Source: Aquipseudomonas guryensis (lineage in GTDB: Bacteria > Pseudomonadota > Gammaproteobacteria > Pseudomonadales > Pseudomonadaceae). Taken from it: a DNA stretch of 64,000 nucleotides. Shown one piece after another: positions 19,565-27,953 of the stretch; the stretch's first letter is position 1; every line of letters begins with the position of its first letter. Under the pieces are notes generated by a model. The model searched no databases and had not been told where the DNA came from. It was given only the letters and a program-made list of their open reading frames with translations. Position numbers and translations under genes: made by a program. The stretch is taken from contig NZ_JACJFN010000001.1 of the NCBI RefSeq assembly GCF_014164785.1, positions 1,364,001-1,428,000 on the forward strand, written 5' to 3'.

Positions 19565-20602
19565 ATGCTGACGATCTACAGCGACGACCATCATCTGCAC
19601 CACGGCAAATACGAGCTGATCGATGGCCAGCTTACCCCCTGTTTCGAGAAGCCCAGCCGTGCCGACATGGTCCTGGCGCGTGCCCAGGCGGTGCAGCTGG
19701 GTGACGTGGCCACGCCACGCGAGTTTGGCCTGGAGCCGGTGCTGCGGGTGCATGACGAAGGTTTCGTGCACTTTTTGCGCAATGCCTGGAGCGAGTGGTC
19801 GGCCCTCGGTCGCAGCCACGACATGCTGCCCTTCACCTGGCCCAATCGACGCCTGCGCCAGACCATTCCGGACTGCATCGACGGCAAGCTCGGCTACTAC
19901 AGCTTCGACGCCGGTGTGCCGATCACCGCCGGCAGCTGGCAGGCCATCAGCACCTCGGCCAACGTCGCGCTGACCGGCCAGGCCGAGCTGGCCAAGGGCG
20001 CGCGCGGAGTGTTTTCGCTGTGCCGGCCGCCGGGTCACCACGCCGCTGCCGACTACATGGGCGGCTACTGCTACCTGAACAACGCCGCCATCGCCGCCCA
20101 GGCCTGCCTGGACCAGGGCGCCGCGCGGGTGGCCATCCTCGACGTGGACTACCACCACGGTAACGGCACCCAGGACATCTTCTACGACCGCGCCGATGTG
20201 CTGTTCGCCTCAATCCACGGCGACCCGCGCTTCGAATACCCGTTCTTCCTCGGTTATGCCGACGAGAAGGGTGTGGGGGTTGGCCAGGGCTTCAACTGCA
20301 ACTACCCGCTTGCCGCCGGCAGCGACTGGGCCGTGTGGAGCCTGGCGCTCGCCGCCGCCTGCCGGCAGATCGCCGCCTACGCGCCGGATGTGCTGATCGT
20401 GTCGCTGGGCGTGGACACCTTCAAGGAAGACCCGATCTCGCAGTTCAAACTCGACAGCCCGGACTACCTGCGCATGGGCGAGGTGATCGGCAAGCTCGGC
20501 GTGCAGGCCCTGTTCGTCATGGAAGGCGGCTATGCGGTGGAAGAGATCGGCATCAATGCGATCAACGTGCTGCAGGGCTTCGACAGCGTGACTGCAAACT
20601 GA
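19565..20602 (+). CDS. aphB: Acetylpolyamine amidohydrolase (histone-deacetylase fold)
   Basis: The enzyme removes acetyl groups from acetylated polyamines such as acetylputrescine or acetylcadaverine. The zinc-dependent deacetylase motifs are intact: RPPGHHAAADYMGGYCYLNN with the catalytic His pair, DVDYHHGNGTQD with the zinc Asp/His, and the late zinc aspartate and tyrosine loop near VSLGVDTFKEDP and MEGGYAVEEIG. Length (345) fits bacterial APAHs. The symbol follows P. aeruginosa AphB (PA0321) by synteny and is less certain than the enzyme class. Its presence near spuC-H fits a region rich in polyamine metabolism. Confidence 0.9.
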   Translation: MLTIYSDDHHLHHGKYELIDGQLTPCFEKPSRADMVLARAQAVQLGDVATPREFGLEPVLRVHDEGFVHFLRNAWSEWSALGRSHDMLPFTWPNRRLRQTIPDCIDGKLGYYSFDAGVPITAGSWQAISTSANVALTGQAELAKGARGVFSLCRPPGHHAAADYMGGYCYLNNAAIAAQACLDQGAARVAILDVDYHHGNGTQDIFYDRADVLFASIHGDPRFEYPFFLGYADEKGVGVGQGFNCNYPLAAGSDWAVWSLALAAACRQIAAYAPDVLIVSLGVDTFKEDPISQFKLDSPDYLRMGEVIGKLGVQALFVMEGGYAVEEIGINAINVLQGFDSVTAN

Positions 20603-20630
20603 TCGGTAAAACTACGCGCCCCCGGAAACG

Positions 20631-20663
20631 ACGACGCCCCGCAAATTGCGGGGCGTCGTTTTT
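20631..20663. terminator. Intrinsic terminator after the deacetylase gene
   Basis: ACGACGCCCCGC pairs perfectly with GCGGGGCGTCGT around AAATT and is followed by TTTT. It lies between convergent genes, 28 bases after the deacetylase stop. Confidence 0.92.
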
Positions 20664-20674
20664 CTGGATGCGGC

Positions 20675-21601
20675 TCAGCCTTTGTCGGCCTTGGCTTCGC
20701 CATTCTTGTTGAACACGTAGAACAGGTTGGGCTCGCTGACCATATAGATGGTGCCGTCCTCGTCCATGGCCACCCCCTCGGCGCGCGGGATGCGTTTGTC
20801 CAGACCGTTCATGCCGCCCAGCAGGCTGATGAAGCTGAGCGCCTGGCCGTGTTCGTCCAATTCCAGCAGCAGGTTGGACTGCGCCGACAGCGCCAGTATG
20901 TGCCCGGTCTGCGGATCGACGCTGAGGGCGGAGAGGTTGCGCATGCCCAGACCGTAGTCGGGCAGCGGGCGCAGGGCCGAGGACAGCAGCTGTTCGCCAT
21001 TGCTGGCCAGGCTGAACATGGCAATCGGGTTGCGTTCCTTACCCAGCAGCAAGCGCTGCTGGGTCGGGTCCCAGGCGATGCCTTCGAAACCCTTGTTGCC
21101 GGCGTCCGGGTAGCCGAGGTCGAACGGCTTGCCGTCGGCCAGGTCGAGTTCGCGGGTCAGCGGGTTCAGTTCGAAGATCGACAGGTTGCGCCGACGCTCG
21201 TCGATCACCGCGACGTTGCCGTTTTCCAGCACGGCGACACCTTCCGGGTTGGAGAAGCCCTTGAGGGTGATGCGTCGCAGCACCTCGCCCTCGCGGCTGA
21301 TTTCCACCAGCGTGGGTTGCTTACCGGTGACGGTGAACAGGGTGCCGGTGACCGGGTTGTAGGCCAGGTCCGAGGTTTCGCCGGCTTCCAGGCCGGCCAG
21401 TGCCTTGCCCTGCAGGGTGGCGCGGTAGCCGGGCAGCCAGATGCTGGCGGCGCGCTCGGCGCTGGGCAGGTTGTGCTCCTTGAACCAGAGCAGGGTGCGG
21501 TCATCCCAGTGCAGGAAGTTGATGGCGGCCACGGCGGCGGCCAGGCTGCCGGCTAGGGCCAGTGACAGCCAGGGGCGGCGGGGAAGGGCGAGGAACTGCA
21601 T
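20675..21601 (-). CDS. SdiA-regulated-domain protein, membrane-anchored beta-propeller (paralogue 2)
   Basis: This 308-residue paralogue of the protein at 17138-18061 has the same layout: an N-terminal anchor (LALAGSLAAAVAAINFL) followed by a beta-propeller with AYNPVTGTLFTVTGKQP, GFSNPEGVAVL, AGNKGFEGIAWD and EGVAMDEDGTIYMVSEPNLF. Both end in the near-identical NLFYVFxK tail. The two copies bracket the AraC and deacetylase genes, pointing to an old local duplication. The role is unknown. Confidence 0.85.
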   Translation of the reverse strand: MQFLALPRRPWLSLALAGSLAAAVAAINFLHWDDRTLLWFKEHNLPSAERAASIWLPGYRATLQGKALAGLEAGETSDLAYNPVTGTLFTVTGKQPTLVEISREGEVLRRITLKGFSNPEGVAVLENGNVAVIDERRRNLSIFELNPLTRELDLADGKPFDLGYPDAGNKGFEGIAWDPTQQRLLLGKERNPIAMFSLASNGEQLLSSALRPLPDYGLGMRNLSALSVDPQTGHILALSAQSNLLLELDEHGQALSFISLLGGMNGLDKRIPRAEGVAMDEDGTIYMVSEPNLFYVFNKNGEAKADKG

Positions 21602-21727
21602 CGGGGACTGCTCGGCTGGATCGAGTCCCTGAGACTACGCGGCGGCGGTGAAAGTTCTGTGAAACACAGGTGAAAACCCTGTCCGTGCGCTTTCACCTGG
21701 CTGCACCGGCAGGGCCGGTGCGGGGTT

Positions 21728-22393
21728 TCAAAGCACGCGTGTGGTGAAGGCGGCGTGCCCGCTCAGGGCGATTTCCAGCTGGTCGCCACTGGCCAGCGGG
21801 CCGACGCCGGCCGGGGTGCCGGTGGAGATCACGTCGCCCGGTTGCAGGCTGAAGTGCCCTGCGATGTGCTGGATCAGGCCGATGATCGGGTTGAGCATGG
21901 CGTTACTGTTGCCGTCCTGGCGCAGCTCGCCATTGATCGACAGGCGGATGCCGATATCGGCCAGATCCGGGTAGGCATCCCCGGCGACGAACGGCGCCAG
22001 CACATAGGCGCCATCGAAGGCCTTGGCCAGCTCCCACGGCAGGCCCTTCTCCTTGAGCTTGGCCTGCACGTCGCGCAGGGTCAGGTCGAGCGCCGGGGCG
22101 AAGCCGGAAATGGCGTCGCGCACTTCTTCTACCGAGGGTTTCTTCGACAGCGGCTTGCCGATCAGCACGGCGATTTCCGCCTCGTAGTGCACCACGCCGC
22201 GATCCTGAGGAATGGCGAAGCTGTCGTTGAGCGCCACGGTGCAGCTGCCTGGCTTGATGAACAGCAGCGGCTCGCTGGGGATCGGGTTGTTCAGTTCGGC
22301 AGCATGCTCGGCGTAGTTGCGCCCGACGCAGACCACCTTGCCCAGCGGGAAGTGAATCGGCGTGCCGTCGGTGTACTGGTGCTGGTAGCTCAT
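21728..22393 (-). CDS. Fumarylacetoacetate hydrolase-fold protein (acylpyruvase/oxaloacetate decarboxylase type)
   Basis: The 221-residue protein is a short FAH-fold enzyme like YcgM/FAHD1. The metal site is visible at HYEAEIAVLIGKPL (E-x-E) and a downstream Asp in DLTLRDVQAKLKEKGLPWE; VISTGTPAGVGPL is the conserved C-terminal loop. Members hydrolyse acylpyruvates or decarboxylate oxaloacetate. ATG 22393 has GGAG eleven bases upstream; the frame extends to 22459 without support. It is 89 bases downstream of the D-2-hydroxyglutarate dehydrogenase gene and could be co-transcribed with it. Confidence 0.9.
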   Translation of the reverse strand: MSYQHQYTDGTPIHFPLGKVVCVGRNYAEHAAELNNPIPSEPLLFIKPGSCTVALNDSFAIPQDRGVVHYEAEIAVLIGKPLSKKPSVEEVRDAISGFAPALDLTLRDVQAKLKEKGLPWELAKAFDGAYVLAPFVAGDAYPDLADIGIRLSINGELRQDGNSNAMLNPIIGLIQHIAGHFSLQPGDVISTGTPAGVGPLASGDQLEIALSGHAAFTTRVL

Positions 22394-22482
22394 CCGCTTT
22401 TCTCCGAATAGATGCCTGTGAAGCGTCACGAACGAGGGTTTCGAGCACCAACGAAGCATGGCGCGCGAAACCCGCAGCAGCT

Positions 22483-23877
22483 TTAAACCGGGAAGATTTT
22501 GCCGGGGTTCATGATTCCGTTGGGATCAAACACCGCCTTGATCGCCTTCATGTAGCCGATCTCGGCTTCCGAGCGGCTGTAATGCAGGTAATCGCGCTTG
22601 GTCATGCCGACGCCGTGCTCGGCGCTGATCGAGCCGTTGTACTTCTGCACGGTCTCGAACACCCACTTGTTGACGATGGCGCACTTGGCGAAGAACTCGT
22701 CCTTGGACAGGTTCTCCGGCTTGAGGATGTTCAGGTGCAGATTGCCGTCGCCGATGTGGCCGAACCAGATGACTTCGAAGTCCGGGTAGTTTTCCCCGAC
22801 GATACGGTCGATATCGTGCAGGAAGGCCGGGACCTTGCCGACAGTGACCGAGATGTCGTTCTTGTACGGCGTCCAGTGGCTGATGGTCTCGGAGATGTAC
22901 TCGCGCAGCTTCCACAGGTTCTGCAGTTGCTGCTCGCTCTGGCTCATCACGCCGTCCAGCACCCAACCCTGCTCGACGCAATGCTCGAAGGTGGCCAGGG
23001 CCTGCTCGGCGACTTCCTCGGTGCTGGCCTCGAATTCCAGCAGGGCATAGAACGGGCAGTCGGTGTCGAACGCCGGCGGCACGTCGCCGCGGGCCATGAT
23101 CTTGGCCAGGGCCTTGTCCGAGAAGAACTCGAAGGCGGTCAGGTCGAGCTTGTTCTGGAAGGCATGCAGCACCGGCATGATCGAGTCGAAGTCCGGGGTG
23201 CCGAGGACCATCGCGGTGAGGTTCTTCGGCGCACGTTCCAGGCGCATGGTGGCTTCCACCACGAAACCCAGGGTGCCTTCGGCGCCGATGAACAGCTGGC
23301 GCATGTCGTAGCCGGTAGCGTTCTTGATCAGGTCCTTGTTCAGCTCCAGCAGCTCGCCGGTGCCGGTGACGACTTTCAGGCCGGCTACCCAGTTACGGGT
23401 CATGCCGTAGCGAATGACCTTGATCCCGCCGGCATTGGTGCCGATATTGCCGCCAAGCTGGCTGGAACCGGCGGAGGCGAAGTCCACCGGGTAGTACAGG
23501 CCCTTGTCTTCGGCGAACATCTGCAGCTGCTTGGTCACCACGCCCGGCTGGCAGACCACGGTGCGGTCGAATTCGTTGAACTCGACGATCTGGTTCATGT
23601 AGTCGAAGGCCACCACCACTTCGCCATTGGCTGCGACGGCGGCAGCGGACAGGCCAGTACGGCCGCCCGACGGGACCAGGGCGACCTTGTGCTCATTGGC
23701 CCAGCGGACGATGGCCTGTACCTGCTCGGTGGTCTTGGGGAAGACAATGGCGCAGGGCGCCGGGGCGAAATGTTTGGTCCAGTCCTTGCCGTAGGCATTG
23801 AGGGAGTCGGCGTCGGTGAGCACCTTGCCGGGCTCGACCAGGGTCTTCAGCGCTTCAATCAGGGCAGGATTGGTCAT
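22483..23877 (-). CDS. FAD-dependent D-2-hydroxyglutarate dehydrogenase
   Basis: The 464-residue flavoprotein belongs to the FAD-linked oxidase group of D-lactate and D-2-hydroxyglutarate dehydrogenases. The FAD-binding part shows VPSGGRTGLSAAAV and GGNIGTNAGGIKVIRYG, and the C-terminal half carries the metal ligands in GHIGDGNLHLNI and the late SAEHGVGMTK block. It sits divergently from serA. In P. stutzeri the orthologue oxidises D-2-hydroxyglutarate made by SerA and passes electrons to ETF; that coupling explains the arrangement here. I chose ATG 23877 because MTNPALIEALK is the conserved start. Confidence 0.92.
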   Translation of the reverse strand: MTNPALIEALKTLVEPGKVLTDADSLNAYGKDWTKHFAPAPCAIVFPKTTEQVQAIVRWANEHKVALVPSGGRTGLSAAAVAANGEVVVAFDYMNQIVEFNEFDRTVVCQPGVVTKQLQMFAEDKGLYYPVDFASAGSSQLGGNIGTNAGGIKVIRYGMTRNWVAGLKVVTGTGELLELNKDLIKNATGYDMRQLFIGAEGTLGFVVEATMRLERAPKNLTAMVLGTPDFDSIMPVLHAFQNKLDLTAFEFFSDKALAKIMARGDVPPAFDTDCPFYALLEFEASTEEVAEQALATFEHCVEQGWVLDGVMSQSEQQLQNLWKLREYISETISHWTPYKNDISVTVGKVPAFLHDIDRIVGENYPDFEVIWFGHIGDGNLHLNILKPENLSKDEFFAKCAIVNKWVFETVQKYNGSISAEHGVGMTKRDYLHYSRSEAEIGYMKAIKAVFDPNGIMNPGKIFPV

Positions 23878-23951
23878 CTGGGGAACTCTCAAACAATTCA
23901 TGGTCACCCTGAGCACGCTTCATCGGCCAGGGGTGGGTCTTTCGCGGGGCT

Positions 23952-23967
23952 CGTATGCTAGCATACG
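23952..23967. promoter_or_regulatory. Perfect 16-bp palindrome in the serA/D2HGDH divergent promoter
   Basis: CGTATGCTAGCATACG is a perfect palindrome with further GGGGC/GCCCC symmetry just outside. It lies 75 bases from the dehydrogenase start and about 97 from the serA start. It could be the operator of a repressor responding to D-2-hydroxyglutarate or serine, or part of overlapping promoters (TATGCT resembles a -10). No regulator gene is adjacent. Confidence 0.5.
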
Positions 23968-24064
23968 CCCCCCGTGAATCGTGCCCCCGCGCCGATCTGC
24001 GGGCCCGGTCAGCAACGCTGCTGACGCTTCTCCTGACACTATTCGTGGGACAACAGGTACTCCG

Positions 24065-25294
24065 ATGAGCAAGACCTCTCTCGACAAGAGCAAGATCAAG
24101 TTCCTTCTGCTGGAAGGCGTGCACCAGAATGCCGTCGACACCCTGAAGGCCGCCGGCTACAGCAACATCGAGTACCTCAAAGGCGCGTTGTCCGACGACG
24201 AGCTGAAAGAAAAGATCGCCGACGCCCATTTCATCGGCATCCGCTCGCGTACCCAGCTGACCGCCGAGGTCTTCGACTGCGCCAAGCGCCTGGTCGCTGT
24301 GGGTTGCTTCTGCATCGGCACCAACCAGGTCGACCTGAACGCGGCCCGCGAGCGCGGCATCGCCGTATTCAACGCGCCGTTCTCCAACACCCGCTCGGTG
24401 GCCGAGCTGGTACTGGCCCAGGCCATCCTGCTGCTGCGCGGCATTCCGGAGAAGAACGCCTCCTGCCACCGCGGTGGCTGGATCAAGTCGGCGGCCAACT
24501 CCTTCGAAATCCGTGGCAAGAAGCTGGGTATCGTCGGTTACGGTTCGATCGGCACCCAGCTTTCCGTGCTGGCCGAAGCGCTGGGCATGCAGGTGTTCTT
24601 CTATGACACCGTGACCAAGCTGCCGCTGGGCAACGCCACCCAGGTCGGCAACCTGCACGAGCTGCTGGGCATGGCCGACATCGTTTCCCTGCATGTGCCG
24701 GAGCTGCCGTCCACCCAGTGGATGATCGGCGAGAAGGAAATCCGCGCCATGAAGAAGGGCGGCATCCTGATCAATGCTGCCCGTGGCACCGTGGTGGTGC
24801 TGGAAGCGCTGGCTGAAGCGATCAAGGACGAGCACCTGATCGGCGCCGCCATCGACGTGTTCCCGGTCGAGCCGAAGTCCAACGACGAAGAGTTCGAGAG
24901 CCCGCTGCGTGGCCTGGATCGCGTGATCCTGACCCCGCACATCGGTGGTTCCACTGCCGAAGCCCAGGCCAACATCGGTCTGGAAGTGGCCGAGAAACTG
25001 GTCAAGTACAGCGACAACGGTACCTCGGTTTCGTCGGTCAACTTCCCCGAAGTGGCCCTGCCGGCGCACCCGGGCAAGCACCGTCTGCTGCACATCCACG
25101 AGAACGTGCCGGGCGTGATGAGCGAGATCAACAAGGTGTTCGCCGACAACGGCATCAACATCTCCGGCCAGTTCCTGCAGACCAACGAGAAGGTCGGCTA
25201 CGTGGTGATCGACGTCGACGCCGAGTACTCCGACCTGGCCCTGGAAAAGCTGCAGCACGTCACAGGTACCATCCGCAGCCGCGTTCTGTTCTAA
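24065..25294 (+). CDS. serA: SerA D-3-phosphoglycerate dehydrogenase
   Basis: SerA oxidises 3-phosphoglycerate, the first step of serine synthesis, and reduces 2-oxoglutarate to D-2-hydroxyglutarate to drive it. The NAD-binding Rossmann motif is IVGYGSIGTQLS, the catalytic Arg region is IGIRSRTQ, and LTPHIGGSTAEAQ holds the catalytic histidine. The C-terminal ACT domain (from about residue 335, LLHIHENVPGVMSEIN) gives serine feedback control. At 409 residues it is the E. coli-type form. ATG 24065 starts the conserved MSKTSLDKSKIKF sequence. Confidence 0.97.
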   Translation: MSKTSLDKSKIKFLLLEGVHQNAVDTLKAAGYSNIEYLKGALSDDELKEKIADAHFIGIRSRTQLTAEVFDCAKRLVAVGCFCIGTNQVDLNAARERGIAVFNAPFSNTRSVAELVLAQAILLLRGIPEKNASCHRGGWIKSAANSFEIRGKKLGIVGYGSIGTQLSVLAEALGMQVFFYDTVTKLPLGNATQVGNLHELLGMADIVSLHVPELPSTQWMIGEKEIRAMKKGGILINAARGTVVVLEALAEAIKDEHLIGAAIDVFPVEPKSNDEEFESPLRGLDRVILTPHIGGSTAEAQANIGLEVAEKLVKYSDNGTSVSSVNFPEVALPAHPGKHRLLHIHENVPGVMSEINKVFADNGINISGQFLQTNEKVGYVVIDVDAEYSDLALEKLQHVTGTIRSRVLF

Positions 25295-25311
25295 GAGTCG
25301 CGCGTTGCAAG

Positions 25312-25339
25312 AAAAAGGGAGGCTTCGGCCTCCCTTTTT
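25312..25339. terminator. Bidirectional terminator between serA and the DUF4399 gene
   Basis: AAAAAGGGAGGC pairs perfectly with GCCTCCCTTTTT around a TTCG loop. A and T runs on the two sides allow termination of both convergent genes. Confidence 0.93.
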
Positions 25340-25352
25340 CGTTTCCGTCCGT

Positions 25353-25784
25353 TTATTCCACCGTGATCTCGATCTTCTTGGAGATCACCGGCGGATCGAG
25401 CGGCACATGGTTCTTGTCGCCGACCAGCAGCTGCAGGCTGTGCTTGCCCGGCGGCAGGGTCACCTCGGTTTCGGTCTGGCCCTTGCCGAAGTGGCGGACC
25501 TGGTCGGTGGTCGGCAATGGCATGTCCATCGCCGGCAGCTGCGTGCCGTCCACCAGCAGGTGGTGATGGCCGGTGGCTGGCAGGTCGACCCCGGCCGGGG
25601 CGACGCCCATGCCCTTGAGGCCGAACTTGACGGTGAAGGTCTGGCCGACCGTGGCGCCGTCGGCCGGCTCGATGAAGTACACCTCGGCGCCAGCCGGGGC
25701 TGCTGTGCGCGGCATTTCCGCCAGGGCGGCGAGTGGGCTGATGCAGAACAGGGTGGCGAGGGCGAGCGGGTGGAGAGCGGTCAT
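25353..25784 (-). CDS. DUF4399 secreted protein
   Basis: The 143-residue product has a signal peptide (ATLFCISPLAALAE) and a single DUF4399 domain with the characteristic EVYFIEPADGATV start, the GHHHLLVDG histidine cluster and the FGKGQTETEVTLPPGKHSL segment. The His cluster suggests metal binding, but the function is unknown. It is a single gene convergent with serA. Confidence 0.88.
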   Translation of the reverse strand: MTALHPLALATLFCISPLAALAEMPRTAAPAGAEVYFIEPADGATVGQTFTVKFGLKGMGVAPAGVDLPATGHHHLLVDGTQLPAMDMPLPTTDQVRHFGKGQTETEVTLPPGKHSLQLLVGDKNHVPLDPPVISKKIEITVE

Positions 25785-25853
25785 GGCAGGTTCCTTTCGG
25801 GGGTGTCCAGCACTGACCTTAGGTGAGGCGATGGGTTCCGTGGCGCGAGCCGA

Positions 25854-26348
25854 TCAGCTGCACTGCTCCAGGCGCGCCAGCTCGGCAGCCGCCTCAGCCA
25901 GTTGGCTCTCATTGAACACCCTGACCCCGGCGCGGCGCAGCAGGGCGGCGGTGACGCCTTCGCCCTCGATCAGCGTGCCGCTGAAGCTGCCGTCGTAGTT
26001 GTGCGTGTTGCCGCAGGATGGGCTGCGCGCCTTGAGCACGGCCACCCTCAAGCCATGCTGGCGAACCAGCTGTAGGGCGATCTCGGCACCAGCGACGAAG
26101 GCTGCGGTAACGTCTTCGCCCCGGTTGGTCAGCACCGGTTGGCTGCCGTCGAGCACCTGGGCGCCCTGGCCGCCGGGAATTTCCGCCGGTGGCCGTGGAG
26201 TGGGCAGGCCGCCGGCCACTTCCGGGCACAGGGCGACGATGCGGCCTTCTTCCTGCCAGCGCTGCAGCAGGTCGAACGGACCATGGGCGCCGCCGTCGTA
26301 GCGCACCTTGTGGCCGAGCAGGCAGCGGCTGACCAGCAATTTCTCCAC
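25854..26348 (-). CDS. DUF523 protein
   Basis: The 164-residue protein matches DUF523: conserved cysteines occur in LVSRCLLGHKVRYDG near the N-terminus, CPEVAGGLPTPRPPAEI, and KARSPSCGNTHNYDGSF. These invariant Cys residues suggest a metal or Fe-S ligand set; related domains occur in tRNA or nucleotide-related enzymes, but the function is not established. I chose GTG 26348 because GAGGAG lies six bases upstream; a TTG two codons earlier would abut the Shine-Dalgarno. Confidence 0.88.
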   Translation of the reverse strand: MEKLLVSRCLLGHKVRYDGGAHGPFDLLQRWQEEGRIVALCPEVAGGLPTPRPPAEIPGGQGAQVLDGSQPVLTNRGEDVTAAFVAGAEIALQLVRQHGLRVAVLKARSPSCGNTHNYDGSFSGTLIEGEGVTAALLRRAGVRVFNESQLAEAAAELARLEQCS

Positions 26349-26368
26349 AGGCAACTCCTCTGGTTCAG

Positions 26369-26389
26369 GTAGCCCGGATGCACCCTGGG
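26369..26389. repeat. Single REP-like unit
   Basis: GTAGCCCGGATGCACCCTGG shares the GTAGCCCGGATGCA arm with the paired repeats at 34558 and 36110 but its second half is degenerate. It lies between the 2OG oxygenase and DUF523 genes. Confidence 0.45.
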
Positions 26390-26396
26390 AAACGCG

Positions 26397-27005
26397 TTAT
26401 CGGCGGCGGAACCAGCCGGTCAGCGACAGGCGCTCGCGGCTGGCGGGCAGGACTTCGTGGGGCAGCTCGGCAGACATGAACAGCACCAGGCTGCCGGCTT
26501 CGGGCAGCAGGTCGAGCAAGGCGCCGTCCGCCGGATAGATGCGCAGGGCGCCACCCTGCTCAGGCTGCCAGTTGTCATTCAGGTAGAACACTGCCGATAC
26601 CGTACGGCGGTCGTCATCACGGAAGCGATCCAGGTGCTTCTGATAGAAGGCGCCCGGCGGGTACAGAGCGAAGTGGCTCTCGTAATCGGCCAGGCCGAGA
26701 AAGAAGGCCTGGTTGAGCGCCTGGCGCAGCTCGTCCATGGCCGCCAGGTAGCGGTCACAGGCCGGCTGCTGACCGGCTTCCAGCCACTGGATCTGGTCAC
26801 CGCGGATGCCCTCGCGCACCGCCAGCGCGCTACCGCGGCCGACGCCCGCCGGGTTCAGTGCGCCGTTTTGTCCACGGCTACGGCACTCGCAGGCCAGTTC
26901 ATGGGTCAGAGAGTCTGGCAGGACGGCTGTCTGCCGCGACCAGCCCTGGCGGGCTAGGTCGTCGATGATCGAGGGCAGTAGCTGTAAATCGAGGTCGGTA
27001 GGCAT
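26397..27005 (-). CDS. 2-oxoglutarate/Fe(II) oxygenase, prolyl-4-hydroxylase type (PPHD-like)
   Basis: The 202-residue protein has a complete Fe(II) site: His124 and Asp126 in YQKHLDRFRDD, and His183 in AELPHEVLP, with Arg192 positioned to bind 2-oxoglutarate. It resembles PPHD of Pseudomonas, which hydroxylates a prolyl residue of elongation factor Tu and is the closest bacterial relative of the human HIF hydroxylases. Assigning EF-Tu as substrate here is inference from family and synteny. ATG 27005 is chosen because the upstream frame has no family similarity. Confidence 0.85.
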   Translation of the reverse strand: MPTDLDLQLLPSIIDDLARQGWSRQTAVLPDSLTHELACECRSRGQNGALNPAGVGRGSALAVREGIRGDQIQWLEAGQQPACDRYLAAMDELRQALNQAFFLGLADYESHFALYPPGAFYQKHLDRFRDDDRRTVSAVFYLNDNWQPEQGGALRIYPADGALLDLLPEAGSLVLFMSAELPHEVLPASRERLSLTGWFRRR

Positions 27006-27090
27006 GCCGGCGATTCTATCAGCGCGGCTGTCGCGCCTCGACAAGCTTGCCGTCGCCCCGGAAAATGACGGGGCCAGAAAGGAGCTTTCC

Positions 27091-27858
27091 ATGCGTTTCG
27101 TGTTCGCCTTCGTATTGCTGCTGTGCAGCCTGACTTCCCTTGCCGATGAGCATGCCCGCCTGTACCAGGCCGGCGGCTGGCCGGAGCAGCGCGCGCATTT
27201 CAGCGATGCCTTGGCGGCGGCACAACTGCGTTACCGCGATACCCTGCCGCCGGCGGTGTACCAGGCACTGGTCGACAACAGCAACCGGCGCTTCGAGCCG
27301 CAGGCCATGGATCAGCGCGCCCAGGCCGCCCTGCGCCTGCAGCTGGCCAATCCGCTGCCGGCGTTGCAGTTCTTCGAGTCGCCGCTGGGGCGCAAGGTAA
27401 TCGCCGCCGAAACCCTGGCGACCCGCCGCGACCAGCTGGCTGCCCACGCCAACGGTCTGCCGCAGAGCGAGGCGAGCGCCACTCGCCGCCTGCTGATCCG
27501 CCATCTTGCCCAGGCCCTGCCCGCCAAGGAGGCTGGGGCCGAAGTCAGCCTGGCCCTGGCCGGTGTGGCGGCCGACAGCCTCAGCCAGATGCTGCCCGGC
27601 CTGTTCGGTGGCGGCCAGGCCGAGGCGCTGGTCAGCAGTCAGCGCGAACAGCTGATGCAGCAGATCGGCGCCGATCTGGATAACACCCTGCTGCATGTCT
27701 ACCGCGAGCTGTCCGATCCGGAGCTGGATGAGTTCGTCAGTTTTGCCCAGTCCACAGAAGGCCAGGCCTATTACCAGGCGGCCCTGGCTGCCCTGCGGGC
27801 CGGACTGGCGGTGGGGCAGAGCGGTTCTGAGCTGCAGCCGGCGCAGCAGGGCATCTGA
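27091..27858 (+). CDS. Secreted DUF2059-like protein
   Basis: The 255-residue product has a signal peptide (MRFVFAFVLLLCSLTSLADE) and a helical body. The C-terminal LSDPELDEFVSFAQSTEGQAYYQAAL block is characteristic of DUF2059-type proteins. ATG 27091 has AAGGAG seven bases upstream, and the reading frame before it overlaps the oxygenase gene on the other strand. The role is unknown; a periplasmic location is predicted. Confidence 0.82.
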   Translation: MRFVFAFVLLLCSLTSLADEHARLYQAGGWPEQRAHFSDALAAAQLRYRDTLPPAVYQALVDNSNRRFEPQAMDQRAQAALRLQLANPLPALQFFESPLGRKVIAAETLATRRDQLAAHANGLPQSEASATRRLLIRHLAQALPAKEAGAEVSLALAGVAADSLSQMLPGLFGGGQAEALVSSQREQLMQQIGADLDNTLLHVYRELSDPELDEFVSFAQSTEGQAYYQAALAALRAGLAVGQSGSELQPAQQGI

Positions 27859-27869
27859 ACGCATTTGTG

Positions 27870-27931
27870 GTAGGAGCCAGCTTGCTGGCGATACGCATCA
27901 AGCCCGGAATCGCCAGCAAGCTGGCTCCTAC
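27870..27931. repeat. Paired inverted repeat, GTAGGAGCCAGC family
   Basis: GTAGGAGCCAGCTTGCTGGC (arm 27870-27892) is the exact reverse complement of 27909-27931. The same 23-bp arm recurs at 59128-59194. It lies 11 bases after the DUF2059 gene and 22 bases before the stop of the convergent hydrolase, so it may also act as a shared 3' mRNA structure. Confidence 0.85.
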
Positions 27932-27953
27932 AAAAGCTGATGCTGCTTTGCAG

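Noticed and set aside
22582..23961. A 459-codon plus-strand frame
   Set aside because: It mirrors the D-2-hydroxyglutarate dehydrogenase gene, which has intact family motifs.
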